A stretch of 64,000 nt of DNA from Brevibacillus agri (lineage in GTDB: Bacteria; Bacillota; Bacilli; Brevibacillales; Brevibacillaceae): contig NZ_CP026363.1 of the NCBI RefSeq assembly GCF_004117055.1, positions 2,224,001-2,288,000 on the forward strand, read 5' to 3'. The notes beneath the pieces are model-generated. The model was given only the letters and a program-made list of their open reading frames with translations, searched no databases and was not told where the DNA came from. Position numbers and translations under genes: made by a program. Within the stretch, counting starts at the first letter, position 1; each line of letters opens with the position of its first letter. Of this stretch, positions 52,725-61,919 are shown piece after piece.

Positions 52725-53501
52725 ATGATCGAAGTGCGCGGGCTGCAAAAGTCTTACCAGGATGTGTCCGTCCTGCGCGAGATCGGGTTTACAGTCCAGC
52801 AGGGCGAGTTTTTTGGCATCATCGGCCCGAATGGGAGCGGAAAATCAACGCTTTTGAAAATGCTCTCCGGTGTGATTGCCGCTGATGCGGGAGAAATCAC
52901 GCTCGCGGGCAAACCGGTTGGCCGCTATACGCGCAAGGAGCTGGCGCGGGTTCTCGCCGTACTCGAACAGGAGGGGCTGCCTCCGGTCGGCTTTCGCGTT
53001 CGCGAGGTGCTGGAAATGGGGCGCTACCCGTACCAAAACTGGCTGGGCGAGGAACAGACAGACGTCGGGCCGCTCATCGACGAGATCATGCAGCTTTTGG
53101 GCCTGACACCGCTTGCCGATCGCACGCTGGATCAACTGAGCGGAGGGGAAAAGCAGCGCGTCGCCTTGGGCAAGGCGCTCGTGCAAAAGCCGCAGGTGCT
53201 GCTTCTGGACGAACCGACGACTTATCTCGATATCGGCTACCAGATTCAACTGATGGACATTGTGCGCAAGTGGCAAAAGACGACGCAGGTGACCGTGGTC
53301 GCGGTGCTCCACGACCTGAATCTCGCTTCGCTCTATTGCGATCGCATCCTGATGCTGCACAAAGGCGAGCAGATCGGCGTAGGCACGCCAACAGACATGC
53401 TGCAAAGCGACCGGATCGAGGCGGTGTACGGGACGCGGCCGATCGTCATGGAGCATCCTGTCCACCGTTTGCCGCAAATCATGCTGCAATCCGGGTCGTA
53501 A
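52725..53501 (+). CDS. btuD: Cobalamin ABC transporter ATPase BtuD
   Basis: The 258-residue ABC ATPase has Walker A GPNGSGKST, signature LSGGEKQRV, Walker B VLLLDEPTTYLD and the H-loop AVLHDLN. It starts at ATG 52725 with GAAGGAGGTAGTCGCGTC upstream. It powers BtuC and is followed closely by cobU. Confidence 0.94.
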   Translation: MIEVRGLQKSYQDVSVLREIGFTVQQGEFFGIIGPNGSGKSTLLKMLSGVIAADAGEITLAGKPVGRYTRKELARVLAVLEQEGLPPVGFRVREVLEMGRYPYQNWLGEEQTDVGPLIDEIMQLLGLTPLADRTLDQLSGGEKQRVALGKALVQKPQVLLLDEPTTYLDIGYQIQLMDIVRKWQKTTQVTVVAVLHDLNLASLYCDRILMLHKGEQIGVGTPTDMLQSDRIEAVYGTRPIVMEHPVHRLPQIMLQSGS

Positions 53502-53514
53502 TGGGGGAATACAG

Positions 53515-54081
53515 ATGATCGTACTCGTGACAGGCGGCGCTCGCAGCGGCAAGAGCACCTTCGCGGAAAAATACGCGGCCCATCTGGGGCAATCGGGCGT
53601 CTATATCGCCACCGCGCAAGCTTTTGACGAGGAGCTGCAGGAGCGCGTAGCCAGGCATCGCGAGCGCAGGCGAACGAGCGCGTTTTGCTGGGAGACGATC
53701 GAGGAGCCTTACGCCCTCGCAGACGTGATCCGCTCGCTTGGGCAACGGGACGAGCTGGCGCAAAAACAGGCGGTCGTCGTGGTCGATTGCCTGATCGTCT
53801 GGCTGTCCAACTGGCTGATTCGCCACGAGCAGGACGAGGCGTTCGCGCGCACGCTTGCGCAGGCAGACGAGCTGATTGCGGCTGTAGAGGACTTTCCCGG
53901 GACGATTTTGTTTGTCACAAATGAAGTCGGGGCCGGACTGGTGCCGGAGTATCCGTTAGGGCGCATGTTCCGCGATCTGGCAGGCTTGATGAATCAGCGG
54001 CTGGCGACGGTGGCCGACCAGGTGTTTCTGCTCACAGCAGGCATTCCGCTGGAACTCAAAAGCAGGGCGTTTCGCTTTTAG
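53515..54081 (+). CDS. cobU: Adenosylcobinamide kinase/guanylyltransferase CobU
   Basis: The 188-residue bifunctional enzyme phosphorylates adenosylcobinamide and then transfers GMP to it in the nucleotide loop assembly of B12. The P-loop is VTGGARSGKST, the family block VYIATAQAFDEELQERVARH follows, and FVTNEVGAGLVPEYPLGRMF is diagnostic. ATG 53515 has GGGGGAATACAG upstream. As last gene of the operon it suggests salvage of imported cobinamide; other cob genes are not in the window. Confidence 0.92.
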   Translation: MIVLVTGGARSGKSTFAEKYAAHLGQSGVYIATAQAFDEELQERVARHRERRRTSAFCWETIEEPYALADVIRSLGQRDELAQKQAVVVVDCLIVWLSNWLIRHEQDEAFARTLAQADELIAAVEDFPGTILFVTNEVGAGLVPEYPLGRMFRDLAGLMNQRLATVADQVFLLTAGIPLELKSRAFRF

Positions 54082-54084
54082 GCA

Positions 54085-54122
54085 GGGGAAAAGACGGTTT
54101 CGCGTCGTCTTTTTCCCTTTTT
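54085..54122 (+). terminator. Terminator of the B12 operon
   Basis: GGGAAAAGACG pairs with the following CGTC...TTTTTCCC and is followed by a T-run. Confidence 0.75.
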
Positions 54123-54358
54123 TGTGCTATACTATAAGAAAAGCAATGGAAAGGATCAGGATACCATGCGTCCCCATAGGACGATCTGGAAACGGTATGA
54201 CCTCTCCTACATCTAGCTTCGTAGTAGTCGACCGTCACTTGGACGACTAGCCTACTACGAAAGCGAGGCCCTTTGTATGAGTAGCGACTTATACTTGCGA
54301 TGTTCCTCCGTAGTCGGTTGGTCGTCTGTGCCAAAACCGACAAAAATGCGAGGAATCG
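54123..54358 (+). promoter_or_regulatory. Structured leader upstream of YitT-family gene
   Basis: A TATACT box at 54127-54132 opens a 230-nt leader. A long imperfect stem forms between CTTCGTAGTAG (54217-54227) and CTACTACGAAAG (about 54252-54263), extended inside by TAGTCG/CGACTA. It is not followed by a T-run, so it is not a simple terminator. No known riboswitch consensus is recognised. It could be a regulatory RNA element for the membrane protein gene. Confidence 0.5.
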
Positions 54359-55018
54359 ATGATGAGGAGAGCGCTGCAATTTACTCGACGTTACGGTATG
54401 ATTTTGTTTGGAGCATGTTTGCTTGCTTTTGCGTATTATCACATCAACTTTCAGAACCACTTGTCTGAGGGCGGCTTCGTCGGCCTGGGGTTACTGGCCA
54501 AATACGCCTTTGACCTGTCGCCAGCGATGATGATTTTACTCTTGGACATCCCGCTGTTTCTGGTTGCCTGGTTAGTGCGAGGGCGTCAGTTCATCTGGGA
54601 CACGATCTTTGCCTCACTGGCGTTTACCGGGTTTTATGAACTGTTCGAACAGTTTTCCCCGATTGTGATGGATATGAGCAGAGTGATGCCGCTCGCTTCT
54701 GTGTTGTCCGGGGTATTGACCGGACTCGGCACCGGGCTGGTTCTGCGCTACGGAGCTGCGACAGGCGGCGACGATATTTTGTCCCTGTTGCTCAGCAAGT
54801 ACACAGGATTGTCGATCGGTACGATTTTTCTGTTGCTGGACGCCATGGTGTTGGGCCTGTCGTTCTGGTATGTACCGATGAAAGAGATGCTCTACACCAT
54901 TTTGGCCGTCGTCATCTCCAGCCAAGTGATTACCTGGACGGTGAATGCCGGCGGTGCAGGAATCGCTGTGGAGGAAGAGGCGCACGGACATGGCAACGTC
55001 TCGATGACACACCAATGA
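54359..55018 (+). CDS. YitT/YczE-family membrane protein
   Basis: The 219-residue protein has five or six membrane helices and the family blocks LSEGGFVGLGLLAKYAFDLS, GVLTGLGTGLVLRYGAATGG and GDDILSLLLSKYTGLSIGTI. A His-containing tail (AHGHGNVSMTHQ) replaces the DUF2179 domain found in longer members. Function is unknown; transport of an anion or small molecule has been proposed for relatives. The start is ATG 54359 or 54362. Confidence 0.82.
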   Translation: MMRRALQFTRRYGMILFGACLLAFAYYHINFQNHLSEGGFVGLGLLAKYAFDLSPAMMILLLDIPLFLVAWLVRGRQFIWDTIFASLAFTGFYELFEQFSPIVMDMSRVMPLASVLSGVLTGLGTGLVLRYGAATGGDDILSLLLSKYTGLSIGTIFLLLDAMVLGLSFWYVPMKEMLYTILAVVISSQVITWTVNAGGAGIAVEEEAHGHGNVSMTHQ

Positions 55019-55059
55019 TGAGAAATCCAGTTGAAAAACATGCCTATACAAAAGCGCGA

Positions 55060-55098
55060 AAAAGGCCAGGTCGGTTTACCAGTCGACTTGGCCTTTTC
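55060..55098 (+). terminator. Terminator after YitT gene
   Basis: AAAAGGCCAGGTCG pairs with TCGACTTGGCCTTTT. Confidence 0.85.
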
Positions 55099-55181
55099 CC
55101 TGTTCCTGTACATAACGACACGGGGAAGTAGTGGATACTAACCCATACGTAAAGCTGTCTGACGGAAAGGACGGGGTCTGC

Positions 55182-55647
55182 ATGAGCGATCGTTTTTTTG
55201 GCAACTACAAAGCGTTCGTGGTCATCCCGGAAAAAAAACAAAAGGCGGGGCCGAAAGCGTTTGATCCGAGCGACTACAACCCGCCACTTCGTTCTCACAT
55301 TTTCCTTGTATGATTCGCTGATTGCAAACTGGAAGGAAGCCGCCAAGTTCAAAGTCCAGCCGCGACAGGGCCTGGCGCGAGTCGTCGACGCCTTTAACCT
55401 CAAGCATGGCGGCGATGCTTACCTGCAAATTTTGGAGATGGAGGAGGACCAGTCCTACTTTGTGCTGGCGCTGTCCTGCAAAACAGCCAGCGATCAGGAG
55501 CAGGCGGTCATGAACCGGATCACCCATCTGCTGGAAAAAGATTTCGCGACGGACCTGTTGATCGGAGAAACGTGGTACCAGCTTATTGGCACCAAAGGCA
55601 AGTTCGAGCGCAAGCTGTTCTCCTACAGCATCCAGCCGTACCACTAG
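55182..55647 (+). pseudogene. Conserved hypothetical protein with a frameshift
   Basis: ATG 55182 opens MSDRFFGNYKAFVVIPEKKQ and runs to GPKAFDPSDYNP, after which the frame stops at 55313. The frame one base later continues sensibly from about 55288 as RHFVLTFSLYDSLIANWKEA and goes on to KFERKLFSYSIQPYH (stop 55645-55647). A single one-base change in AACCCGCC near 55285 joins them into about 155 residues. It is either a pseudogene or a base error in the assembly. No domain is recognised. Confidence 0.6.
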
Positions 55648-56765
55648 CCGCCGAAGTAGTCGGCAAGTCCGTCCACGATCGCTTGCGCTGCTTTTTCCTG
55701 GTAAGCGGCAGTGCGAACGAGCTGCTCGTCTTTCGGATTCGACAAAAAGCCAAGCTCAACAAGCACAGACGGCCTGTCGTTTTCGCGCAAAACGTGGTAG
55801 TCGCCGAAAGAAATGCCGTTGCTCTTCAAGCCGATCCCGCCTGCCAGACGAGTCTCGATGCTTCGCGCGAGGTCGTAATCTTTGTTTTGCGCGTAAAAAA
55901 ACGTCAAGGTCCCGCTGTTCGGCTTCGTGGAGGAGTTGTAGTGAATACTGACAAAGGCGTCCGCCGCCTTCGCTTCGCTAATGGCTACCCGCTGGGCGAG
56001 AGAAGGCTTTTGTGCATCGCTCGTCCGGGTCAAAGTCACCTGTGCCCCTCGCTGGCGCAGCTTGCTCGCCACCAGCAGCGAAGTTTGCCGATTCAGCGTC
56101 TTTTCTTCGGTACTCCATTTGGTTCCGAGCGTCCCCACGTCGCTTCCTCCGTGCCCCGGATCAATGACAATCACTTTTCCCCGCAATCCGCCTGACTTGT
56201 TGCTGCTGCTTACGACGCGGTTGCTTGTCCCCTCGCGGATGTACATGGACGATACCCAGCCTGTTTTTCCATCGGCGGTTCTGGTTTGCAGCCAGTCGGC
56301 CTGCTTTTTGAGTATCTCAACCTGTGTGCCCATGGCGAGCACATGAAGGATGTCGTGCTCCAGCCCAGGGCCTTTGCGCATGCGCAGGGCATCCGCCGCT
56401 ACGGTCCCGGTCTTTTTGCTTGCCGACGCAGCAGGAACGGGAGCAGGAGCTGGCGAGGCAGCAGTGCCTGCTTTGCCTTTTTGCAAATAATAGCCGGCTA
56501 CCCAGCCGCTCGCCTGCTGGTATTTGATCTTGACCCAGCCATGGGAATCTTCCGAAACGACAGCCACAGTAGTGCCGTATTTCAGCGTGGCGACGACGGA
56601 CGACTGGAGGGACGGTTCGCTGCGAACGTTCAGGGAAGTCGCGACGACTTTTGCCTGGGAAGAATTTGCTGTTGCTTGCGTCGGCTCCATGAGCGCGGGC
56701 CATGCCAAAAGCGCCGTCAGCAGGCCCGCTCCCAGGAGTGACGCTGTTTTTGCGGTTAGTTTCAT
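55644..56765 (-). CDS. Secreted N-acetylmuramoyl-L-alanine amidase with SH3b domains
   Basis: The 373-residue cell wall hydrolase has a signal peptide (LLGAGLLTALLAWPALM), two bacterial SH3 repeats (ATSLNVRSEPSLQSSVVATL near 42-95; DALRMRKGPGLEHDILHVLA near 125-180) and an Amidase_3 domain. Its zinc ligands are in VIVIDPGHGGSDVG, the Glu in STEEKTLN, and the His in FVSIHYNSS. The catalytic Glu lies in VLVELGFLSNPKDE. It cleaves the amide between muramic acid and the stem peptide. ATG 56765 is used. The stop overlaps the end of the convergent gene. Confidence 0.93.
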   Translation of the reverse strand: MKLTAKTASLLGAGLLTALLAWPALMEPTQATANSSQAKVVATSLNVRSEPSLQSSVVATLKYGTTVAVVSEDSHGWVKIKYQQASGWVAGYYLQKGKAGTAASPAPAPVPAASASKKTGTVAADALRMRKGPGLEHDILHVLAMGTQVEILKKQADWLQTRTADGKTGWVSSMYIREGTSNRVVSSSNKSGGLRGKVIVIDPGHGGSDVGTLGTKWSTEEKTLNRQTSLLVASKLRQRGAQVTLTRTSDAQKPSLAQRVAISEAKAADAFVSIHYNSSTKPNSGTLTFFYAQNKDYDLARSIETRLAGGIGLKSNGISFGDYHVLRENDRPSVLVELGFLSNPKDEQLVRTAAYQEKAAQAIVDGLADYFGG

Positions 56766-56866
56766 GATGTGTACCTCTGGTCTCGATTGTCTGTCTCTCT
56801 TTGGACAATGATAAAGGGAAACGAAATCGTCCAGTAGTGCATTTTTTCCTGATTTTTCTTAGGAAA

Positions 56867-57673
56867 TTAGTGAAGGGGAGGCGCGTAGCGGGCCAAAGCG
56901 TTTGCCGCCGACTCGGCCATGCGCCGTTTGAGCTGGTCGCTTTCCACTACTTTTACCCGCAAACCGAGAAAGCGGAGGCGCGACAAAATAAACTCCTGCT
57001 CGTCTTGCAAAAAACGGAGCGTAATCGTGTACTCCTGCGTGTCCGGGTCGTAGGCGACTTCTTTGTCGAAGCAGGAAAAGGCGTACAAAATGCGCTGCAG
57101 CTCCGGGTTGTAGCGGCGCACGACCTGAATTTTCGCCGTTTGTCGGCGCGCCGCGAGCATGTTTTCGATCACGGGCAAGAAACTGTCGTACCACGCGTCC
57201 TCGACGTAGATTTCCTTCGCGGAACGGATGAGCGACAGCGGCGTTGTGAGCAGATGCTCGGAATCGAAGGTCAGCCAGATGAGATACCAGTCTTTTTTGG
57301 CGAGCGAGAACTCCAGCTTGTACGGGACGCCGCGCTGGTTGCGGTAGGCCCGGCCGTTTCGGGTGCCCGCGTGGATCAGGATGTGGTTTTTGCCGAGAAT
57401 GATCTGGCGCAGCTTGCGGACGAGCGGATGCCAGACGTTCCGGGTTCGCGCTCCGGCTTTTTCGATGAACAGCTCGCGTTCGTCAGCCGGCGCGTAGGCG
57501 GCTGTCAGTTGTTGCAGCTTGGACAGCGTCCCGGCTTCGAAAAAGCTTTGCGCCGCCGGGTGCTTGAGCATCATGGCGAGCCACGCCTTTTCGTGCGACG
57601 TCACCGGGTACAAGCCAGCCTCGTCCAGCCGGGTGACGAGCTGATAGTTGTGGATTTTGTCAAACAGATTCAT
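56867..57673 (-). CDS. WYL-domain protein (second of a pair)
   Basis: The 268-residue protein contains a WYL-type ligand domain (NGRAYRNQRGVPYKLEFSLA, KKDWYLIWLTFD) and a WCX C-terminal extension. It lacks a clear N-terminal helix-turn-helix. Its start overlaps the upstream WYL regulator by 14 nt. The pair is probably made together and may form a heteromeric regulator, as in other paired WYL systems. It belongs to the unit divergent from rtcB. Confidence 0.8.
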   Translation of the reverse strand: MNLFDKIHNYQLVTRLDEAGLYPVTSHEKAWLAMMLKHPAAQSFFEAGTLSKLQQLTAAYAPADERELFIEKAGARTRNVWHPLVRKLRQIILGKNHILIHAGTRNGRAYRNQRGVPYKLEFSLAKKDWYLIWLTFDSEHLLTTPLSLIRSAKEIYVEDAWYDSFLPVIENMLAARRQTAKIQVVRRYNPELQRILYAFSCFDKEVAYDPDTQEYTITLRFLQDEQEFILSRLRFLGLRVKVVESDQLKRRMAESAANALARYAPPLH

Positions 57674-58967
57674 AGTAAGCGAGCAGCTCCTTCCATTCCT
57701 TTTGAAATTGCCTGCGCAAAAAGAGCGGCTCCAGCACCTCGCAACTGGAACCGAAGCTGCGAATCCACGGCGTGATCTCCAGCGTGCTGTTGACCGTAAT
57801 TTCGTAGAGGAAGCTTTCCCTCGTCTCTTCCGTAATCACGCCCCACTGGCCCTGGGCCTCGACCCGTTCCTTGATGAACGAGTGCGGCGTCCCTTTGGGC
57901 TGGAAAAATTTCAGCCGGATCGTCACAGGCTCCCCCGTATCAATCAGCCAACTGTGTTGAATGCGCTCGTCTACGCGCGCCTGCATGCGCGAAAAAACGT
58001 CCGGCGCAGCCTGTCGGCCGAGAGCAAGCTGGGTGATCCCTTCCACCCGGTACTTTCGCAGCGGTCTTTTTTCGCTTTCCTGGGCGAGCAAATACCAGCG
58101 TCCGTACTGATGGTCAAACACGACCCGCAGCGGATATACATTCTGCGGCTTGCCCGAGGAGTCGCGCAGGAAGGCGGGGTTCGTGTTTTGCGAATCGTAA
58201 AATTTGCGCCGTTTGGGCGTGAAGTAGCAAAATTCCACCATTCTTTGCTCGGCGATCGCAGTGGCGAGCAGCAGCGCCTGATGCTCGTCGAGGATGCGGG
58301 ACACAAAGTGGTACTTGTACAAAAAGACGGCCCAGTCCTCGCGCTCGAGCCGGGTGTCCAGGCAGCGCTTGACTTTATGGCGCAAAAGGTAGCCGGGCAC
58401 AGCGGGGAGCTGGGTGTTGGCCATGACGTCGATAAAGTCATGCAGGTCCAACAGCTCGTCATCGGCGAGCGAATTCCACAGCTCCTGGTCAAAATGATAA
58501 ACATAAGGCCGCGCGTCGCCGCTCTTTTTGATGACGGCCAGCTCTTCCAAGTATTTCAAGTCCTGGCGCAACGTTTTTTCGTCCGGCACTTCGCCCGTCG
58601 GAGTCGCGAGAAACGCGTCCAGCAGCTCCTTGATCGAGCGCGGCTGCTGGCTGAGCTGCTCGAGGATGCGGGACAGCCGCTCTACCTCCGATTCCTTGAG
58701 CGATTTGGCGTGGTAGAGGAACATCAAAAAATTGTCTGTCACAGCAAAGTAGGTGTAGCGAAGCTGCGCGTAGTAGCCTTTTTTCTCGCTATCTGTCACG
58801 TGCTGGTAGAGGGTGGACTGAATCTCCCTGAGCTTTTTCACGGTTTTGTCCAGCGTATGGACGGAAATGCCCAGCCGCTCCGCCAACTGCTGGCGGTTGT
58901 ACGCCCCTGCGGTCAAAAACATCAGGCGCAGCAACTGCAATTCTTTGTCAAAGCCTTCTTTTGCCAT
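57660..58967 (-). CDS. WYL-domain transcriptional regulator
   Basis: The 435-residue protein has an N-terminal helix-turn-helix (LMFLTAGAYNRQQLAERLGI, then SVHTLDKTVKKLREIQ), a central helical region and a WYL domain (KPQNVYPLRVVFDHQYGRWY) with WCX extension. WYL proteins sense nucleic acid fragments or nucleotides and often control DNA/RNA repair and defence genes. It diverges from the RtcB-like gene across 220 bp, which suggests control of it. ATG 58967 is preferred to 58973 for ribosome binding site spacing. Confidence 0.86.
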   Translation of the reverse strand: MAKEGFDKELQLLRLMFLTAGAYNRQQLAERLGISVHTLDKTVKKLREIQSTLYQHVTDSEKKGYYAQLRYTYFAVTDNFLMFLYHAKSLKESEVERLSRILEQLSQQPRSIKELLDAFLATPTGEVPDEKTLRQDLKYLEELAVIKKSGDARPYVYHFDQELWNSLADDELLDLHDFIDVMANTQLPAVPGYLLRHKVKRCLDTRLEREDWAVFLYKYHFVSRILDEHQALLLATAIAEQRMVEFCYFTPKRRKFYDSQNTNPAFLRDSSGKPQNVYPLRVVFDHQYGRWYLLAQESEKRPLRKYRVEGITQLALGRQAAPDVFSRMQARVDERIQHSWLIDTGEPVTIRLKFFQPKGTPHSFIKERVEAQGQWGVITEETRESFLYEITVNSTLEITPWIRSFGSSCEVLEPLFLRRQFQKEWKELLAYYESV

Positions 58968-59186
58968 CCGCATTCATCCTTATCTGTGCGGTAATTTCCA
59001 AATTAGTCCTCATATTACGAAAGCGGGGGAGCACAAGTCAAGACGTGGCGACGATTTTGCCAAAAATAGCGGGTCGTAATACTTTTGCCATGTTCAGCCA
59101 TGGAAAAATCAGCGAAGATAGCAGCAAGAGAAAGCCGTCGCGTTGTCTGCTGGCGCGGCTCGGCAAGGAGAGGAGCAACAACGAAA

Positions 59187-60368
59187 ATGAAAACGATCGA
59201 TCACGGGAATTGCCATCGGGAAGTGCAGCTTGGCGCTGGCTCCGTTCACGTGTTTGCCAATGACGAAGTGTTTGCCACATTTGGGCAGCGCGTGTTCGAG
59301 ATGGCGGAACATAACTTGCGCATCCCTCGCAATGTGTACTTTTCCTATACGCCGGATGCCCATGTCGGAATCGGGACGTGCATCGGGACGACGGCCGTCT
59401 GGAATATGCATGACGGGTTTGTGTCGCCCTCGATTGTCGGCTCGGATATCGGCTGCGGCATGCGCGTGCACCTGACGCCGCTGCATCGGGATGAGCTGAA
59501 AGACAAGCAATTGAAGCGCGAGCTGATTCAGGCGATTGAAACGTACGTGCCGACGACGGAGCGCGGGCAAACGAGCTACACCGATATTTCCCTCGAAGAA
59601 GTGGTGAAGCATGGCCTGAACGGCCTGCCTGCCGCGTATTTGGCGGAGCCGGCGGGCGAGCCGGGCGGGGTGAGCCGCTCCTTGACTCATGTGGAAAAGC
59701 ATACATTTGCCTTCGATCACGCGGCGCTTGCGCACATCCCGGCCAAGTCGTGGCAAAGAGCGTGGGGACAGCTCGGCACGCTCGGCGGCGGGAATCATTT
59801 TATCGAAATCCAGTCGCTCGAAATCGCGGAGGACAACCGGGAGATCGCACAGGAATGGGGCTTGTTCGACGGGCAGGTCGTCATCATGATTCACTCCGGC
59901 TCCCGCGCCTGGGGCGCCATGCTCGGACGGGATTACACGAAAAGCTTCAAGGAAGCGATGTTCAAGTGGGGGATTGAAAATCCGGAGCCGAGCCTGGTCT
60001 ACGCCCCGATTGATACAGAGGAAGGCAAGCGATATTTGAACCTGATGTACTCGGCCTTGAATTACGCGGTGGTGAACCGCCATCTGATCGGCTATGCGGT
60101 CGAGCGGGCTTTCCGGGACGTGCTGGGAAAAGACTTTTCCACGCCGGTCCTGTACGATTTGATGCACAATTACGCCTTGCAGGAATATCACCGCAACACG
60201 CCGATGCTCGTCCATCGCAAAGGGGCGACCAAAGCGCTTCCGGCTGGCCACTTCCAAAATCCGAAGGCGTACAAAGACGTGGATCAGATTATTGATTCCG
60301 TCGTGGGGGCAAAGCTGGCGACAGTCGTAGCCAAGTGCAAGCCGCTCGTCGCGATCAAAGGAGTATGA
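59187..60368 (+). CDS. rtcB: RtcB-family RNA ligase homologue lacking the guanylate-accepting histidine
   Basis: The 393-residue protein has RtcB metal-site blocks: the Asp/Cys pair in VGSDIGCGMRVHL, the His in LGGGNHFIEIQ, the His in VIMIHSGSRAWG, and LVHRKGATKALPAGHF. In known RtcB this last block is followed by a segment with GSMGTASY and CHGAGR, whose histidine takes the GMP. Here the frame passes directly from AGHFQNP to KAYKDVDQIIDSV and the usual end LVAIKGV. About 70-80 residues are missing without frameshift. ATG 59187 follows AGGAGCAACAACGAAA. Ligase activity is therefore doubtful. Confidence 0.82.
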   Translation: MKTIDHGNCHREVQLGAGSVHVFANDEVFATFGQRVFEMAEHNLRIPRNVYFSYTPDAHVGIGTCIGTTAVWNMHDGFVSPSIVGSDIGCGMRVHLTPLHRDELKDKQLKRELIQAIETYVPTTERGQTSYTDISLEEVVKHGLNGLPAAYLAEPAGEPGGVSRSLTHVEKHTFAFDHAALAHIPAKSWQRAWGQLGTLGGGNHFIEIQSLEIAEDNREIAQEWGLFDGQVVIMIHSGSRAWGAMLGRDYTKSFKEAMFKWGIENPEPSLVYAPIDTEEGKRYLNLMYSALNYAVVNRHLIGYAVERAFRDVLGKDFSTPVLYDLMHNYALQEYHRNTPMLVHRKGATKALPAGHFQNPKAYKDVDQIIDSVVGAKLATVVAKCKPLVAIKGV

Positions 60369-60372
60369 GCCG

Positions 60373-60405
60373 AGATGGTTTCCGCTGCCGGGCGGGAGCC
60401 ATCTT
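60373..60405 (+). terminator. Terminator after rtcB homologue
   Basis: ATGGTTTCCGC and GGCGGGAGCCAT pair, followed by CTTTT. Confidence 0.65.
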
Positions 60406-60508
60406 TTGCTTTCCTTTTGGCAAAATAGGTTCGAATGTAACATAAATTGCACCGCTTCCCCAACCGATATGAGAAAAGAGACCAAATAGGGGAGATAGGG
60501 GAACAGCT

Positions 60509-61105
60509 ATGGCTACATACTACTACTTCACCTGCCAAAAGTGCCGGACCCGGGGGGGAGTTTTCGGCGAACAACCTTGGGGGTGGGGGAACTTTGACAT
60601 GATCGAGTCCTTTAAGTTCCTGGCTCATCACATTCGCACGTGCGGGGAGGAGCACATCCGCGTCATCTCGGAGGAAGTGGACGAATACATCGATCAGCTT
60701 CACGGAGAGTACAACACGTTCCTGGAGCAGACGAAGCATATTTTTCCGCACTCGAAGGATTGGGAGTTTCTCGACCGCTGGAAGTCGCTAAAAGTTGAGG
60801 AATTAAAGGAAAAATGGGTAGAGGAAAACCGGATTGCCCACCCGGATGACCGCTTGAAGATTTACGGCACGCTTGTGGAAGTGGAAGTTTTGCAAAGAAG
60901 GGCCGGACGCGTTTCCTTCCTGGCGACCGTGACGGACCGTGAGAAAACAGCGTGGAGGCTTTCTGCCACCATGCCCGAATTGCCTGCGCTCGAGCAATCC
61001 TATATCATCATAGGAGTAAGACAGGATCATCCGGAGCTGGGGGAGATTGTGGAAGTGTTCAAGATGATTCCCCAGTCTGCAGATACGAAAGAGAGGGATC
61101 GCTAG
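60509..61105 (+). CDS. Conserved hypothetical protein with N-terminal CxxC
   Basis: The 198-residue protein starts at ATG 60509 behind GGGGAGATAGGGGAACAGCT. It begins [20 protein letters not shown], with a CxxC that could bind zinc with a Cys/His pair further on ([10 protein letters not shown]). The C-terminal half ([20 protein letters not shown] ... [20 protein letters not shown]) looks beta-rich. No family is recognised. It ends 1 nt before thiM and is likely co-transcribed. Confidence 0.65.
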   Translation: MATYYYFTCQKCRTRGGVFGEQPWGWGNFDMIESFKFLAHHIRTCGEEHIRVISEEVDEYIDQLHGEYNTFLEQTKHIFPHSKDWEFLDRWKSLKVEELKEKWVEENRIAHPDDRLKIYGTLVEVEVLQRRAGRVSFLATVTDREKTAWRLSATMPELPALEQSYIIIGVRQDHPELGEIVEVFKMIPQSADTKERDR

Positions 61106-61106
61106 G

Positions 61107-61919
61107 ATGAAGCTTGAGTCCATCGGCAAACTGCTGGAAACAGTACGAAAGCGCAATCCGCTGGTGCACAACATCACAAACGTCGTCGTGACCAACTTCA
61201 CGGCCAACGGCTTGCTCGCCCTCGGCGCGTCACCTGTCATGGCCTACGCCGAGCAGGAAGTCGCTGATATGGCGAAAATCGCAGGGGCACTCGTCCTGAA
61301 CATGGGAACGTTGAACGAACGCGAAGTAGAAGCGATGCTGATCGCCGGAAGCTCGGCCAACCGCCACCAGGTCCCGGTGCTGTTTGACCCGGTAGGCGCA
61401 GGCGCAACCCCGTACCGCACGGAAACCGCGCAAAAAATCGTGCGCGAGCTGGACGTGACCCTCATTCGCGGAAACGCGGCAGAGATTGCCAACGTCATCG
61501 GAGAGGCGTGGGAGATCAAAGGCGTGGACGCAGGCGAGGCGGGCGGAGACGTCGCAACGCTGGCAAAAGCGGCGGCGCAAAAGCTGAAAACGGTCGTGGC
61601 GATTACCGGAAAGGTCGACGTCATTGCCGACGGCAGCCGGGTGTACGCAATCCATAACGGCCATCCGATCTTGACCAAAGTGACAGGCACGGGCTGCTTG
61701 CTGACTTCCGTGATGGGCGCATTTGCCGCTGTGGAAAAAGACACGCTGTTAGCCGGAGCCGCCGCGCTCGTCACATACGGTGTCGCCGCCCAGCTCGCCG
61801 CGCAAAAGACGGCCGACGAAGGGCCGGGCAGCTTCCAGATTCAGTTTTTGAATGCCCTGTCCGCCGTGACCGCCGACGATGTGCACCGCCTGGGGGTTAT
61901 CGAGCAGGTGGGGCTGTAG
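61107..61919 (+). CDS. thiM: Hydroxyethylthiazole kinase ThiM
   Basis: The 270-residue kinase of thiamine salvage phosphorylates 4-methyl-5-hydroxyethylthiazole. Family blocks are [51 protein letters not shown] and [16 protein letters not shown] (ATP-binding and catalytic Cys/Gly region). ATG 61107 has GAGAGGGATCGCTAGG upstream, within the end of the previous gene. No TPP riboswitch is seen before this pair of genes. Confidence 0.96.
   Translation: MKLESIGKLLETVRKRNPLVHNITNVVVTNFTANGLLALGASPVMAYAEQEVADMAKIAGALVLNMGTLNEREVEAMLIAGSSANRHQVPVLFDPVGAGATPYRTETAQKIVRELDVTLIRGNAAEIANVIGEAWEIKGVDAGEAGGDVATLAKAAAQKLKTVVAITGKVDVIADGSRVYAIHNGHPILTKVTGTGCLLTSVMGAFAAVEKDTLLAGAAALVTYGVAAQLAAQKTADEGPGSFQIQFLNALSAVTADDVHRLGVIEQVGL

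Noticed and set aside
54127..54358. Known riboswitch (Mg, Mn, B12 or c-di-GMP type) in the YitT leader
   Set aside because: None of the consensus core sequences of these classes could be found; kept only as an unassigned structured leader.
57648..58994. 448-codon plus-strand frame
   Set aside because: Antisense to the WYL regulator; His/Arg/Leu-rich shadow.
59109..60485. 458-codon minus-strand frame
   Set aside because: Antisense to the rtcB homologue.
60369..60508. TPP riboswitch before the thiM operon
   Set aside because: The CTGAGA and related thi-box sequences are absent.
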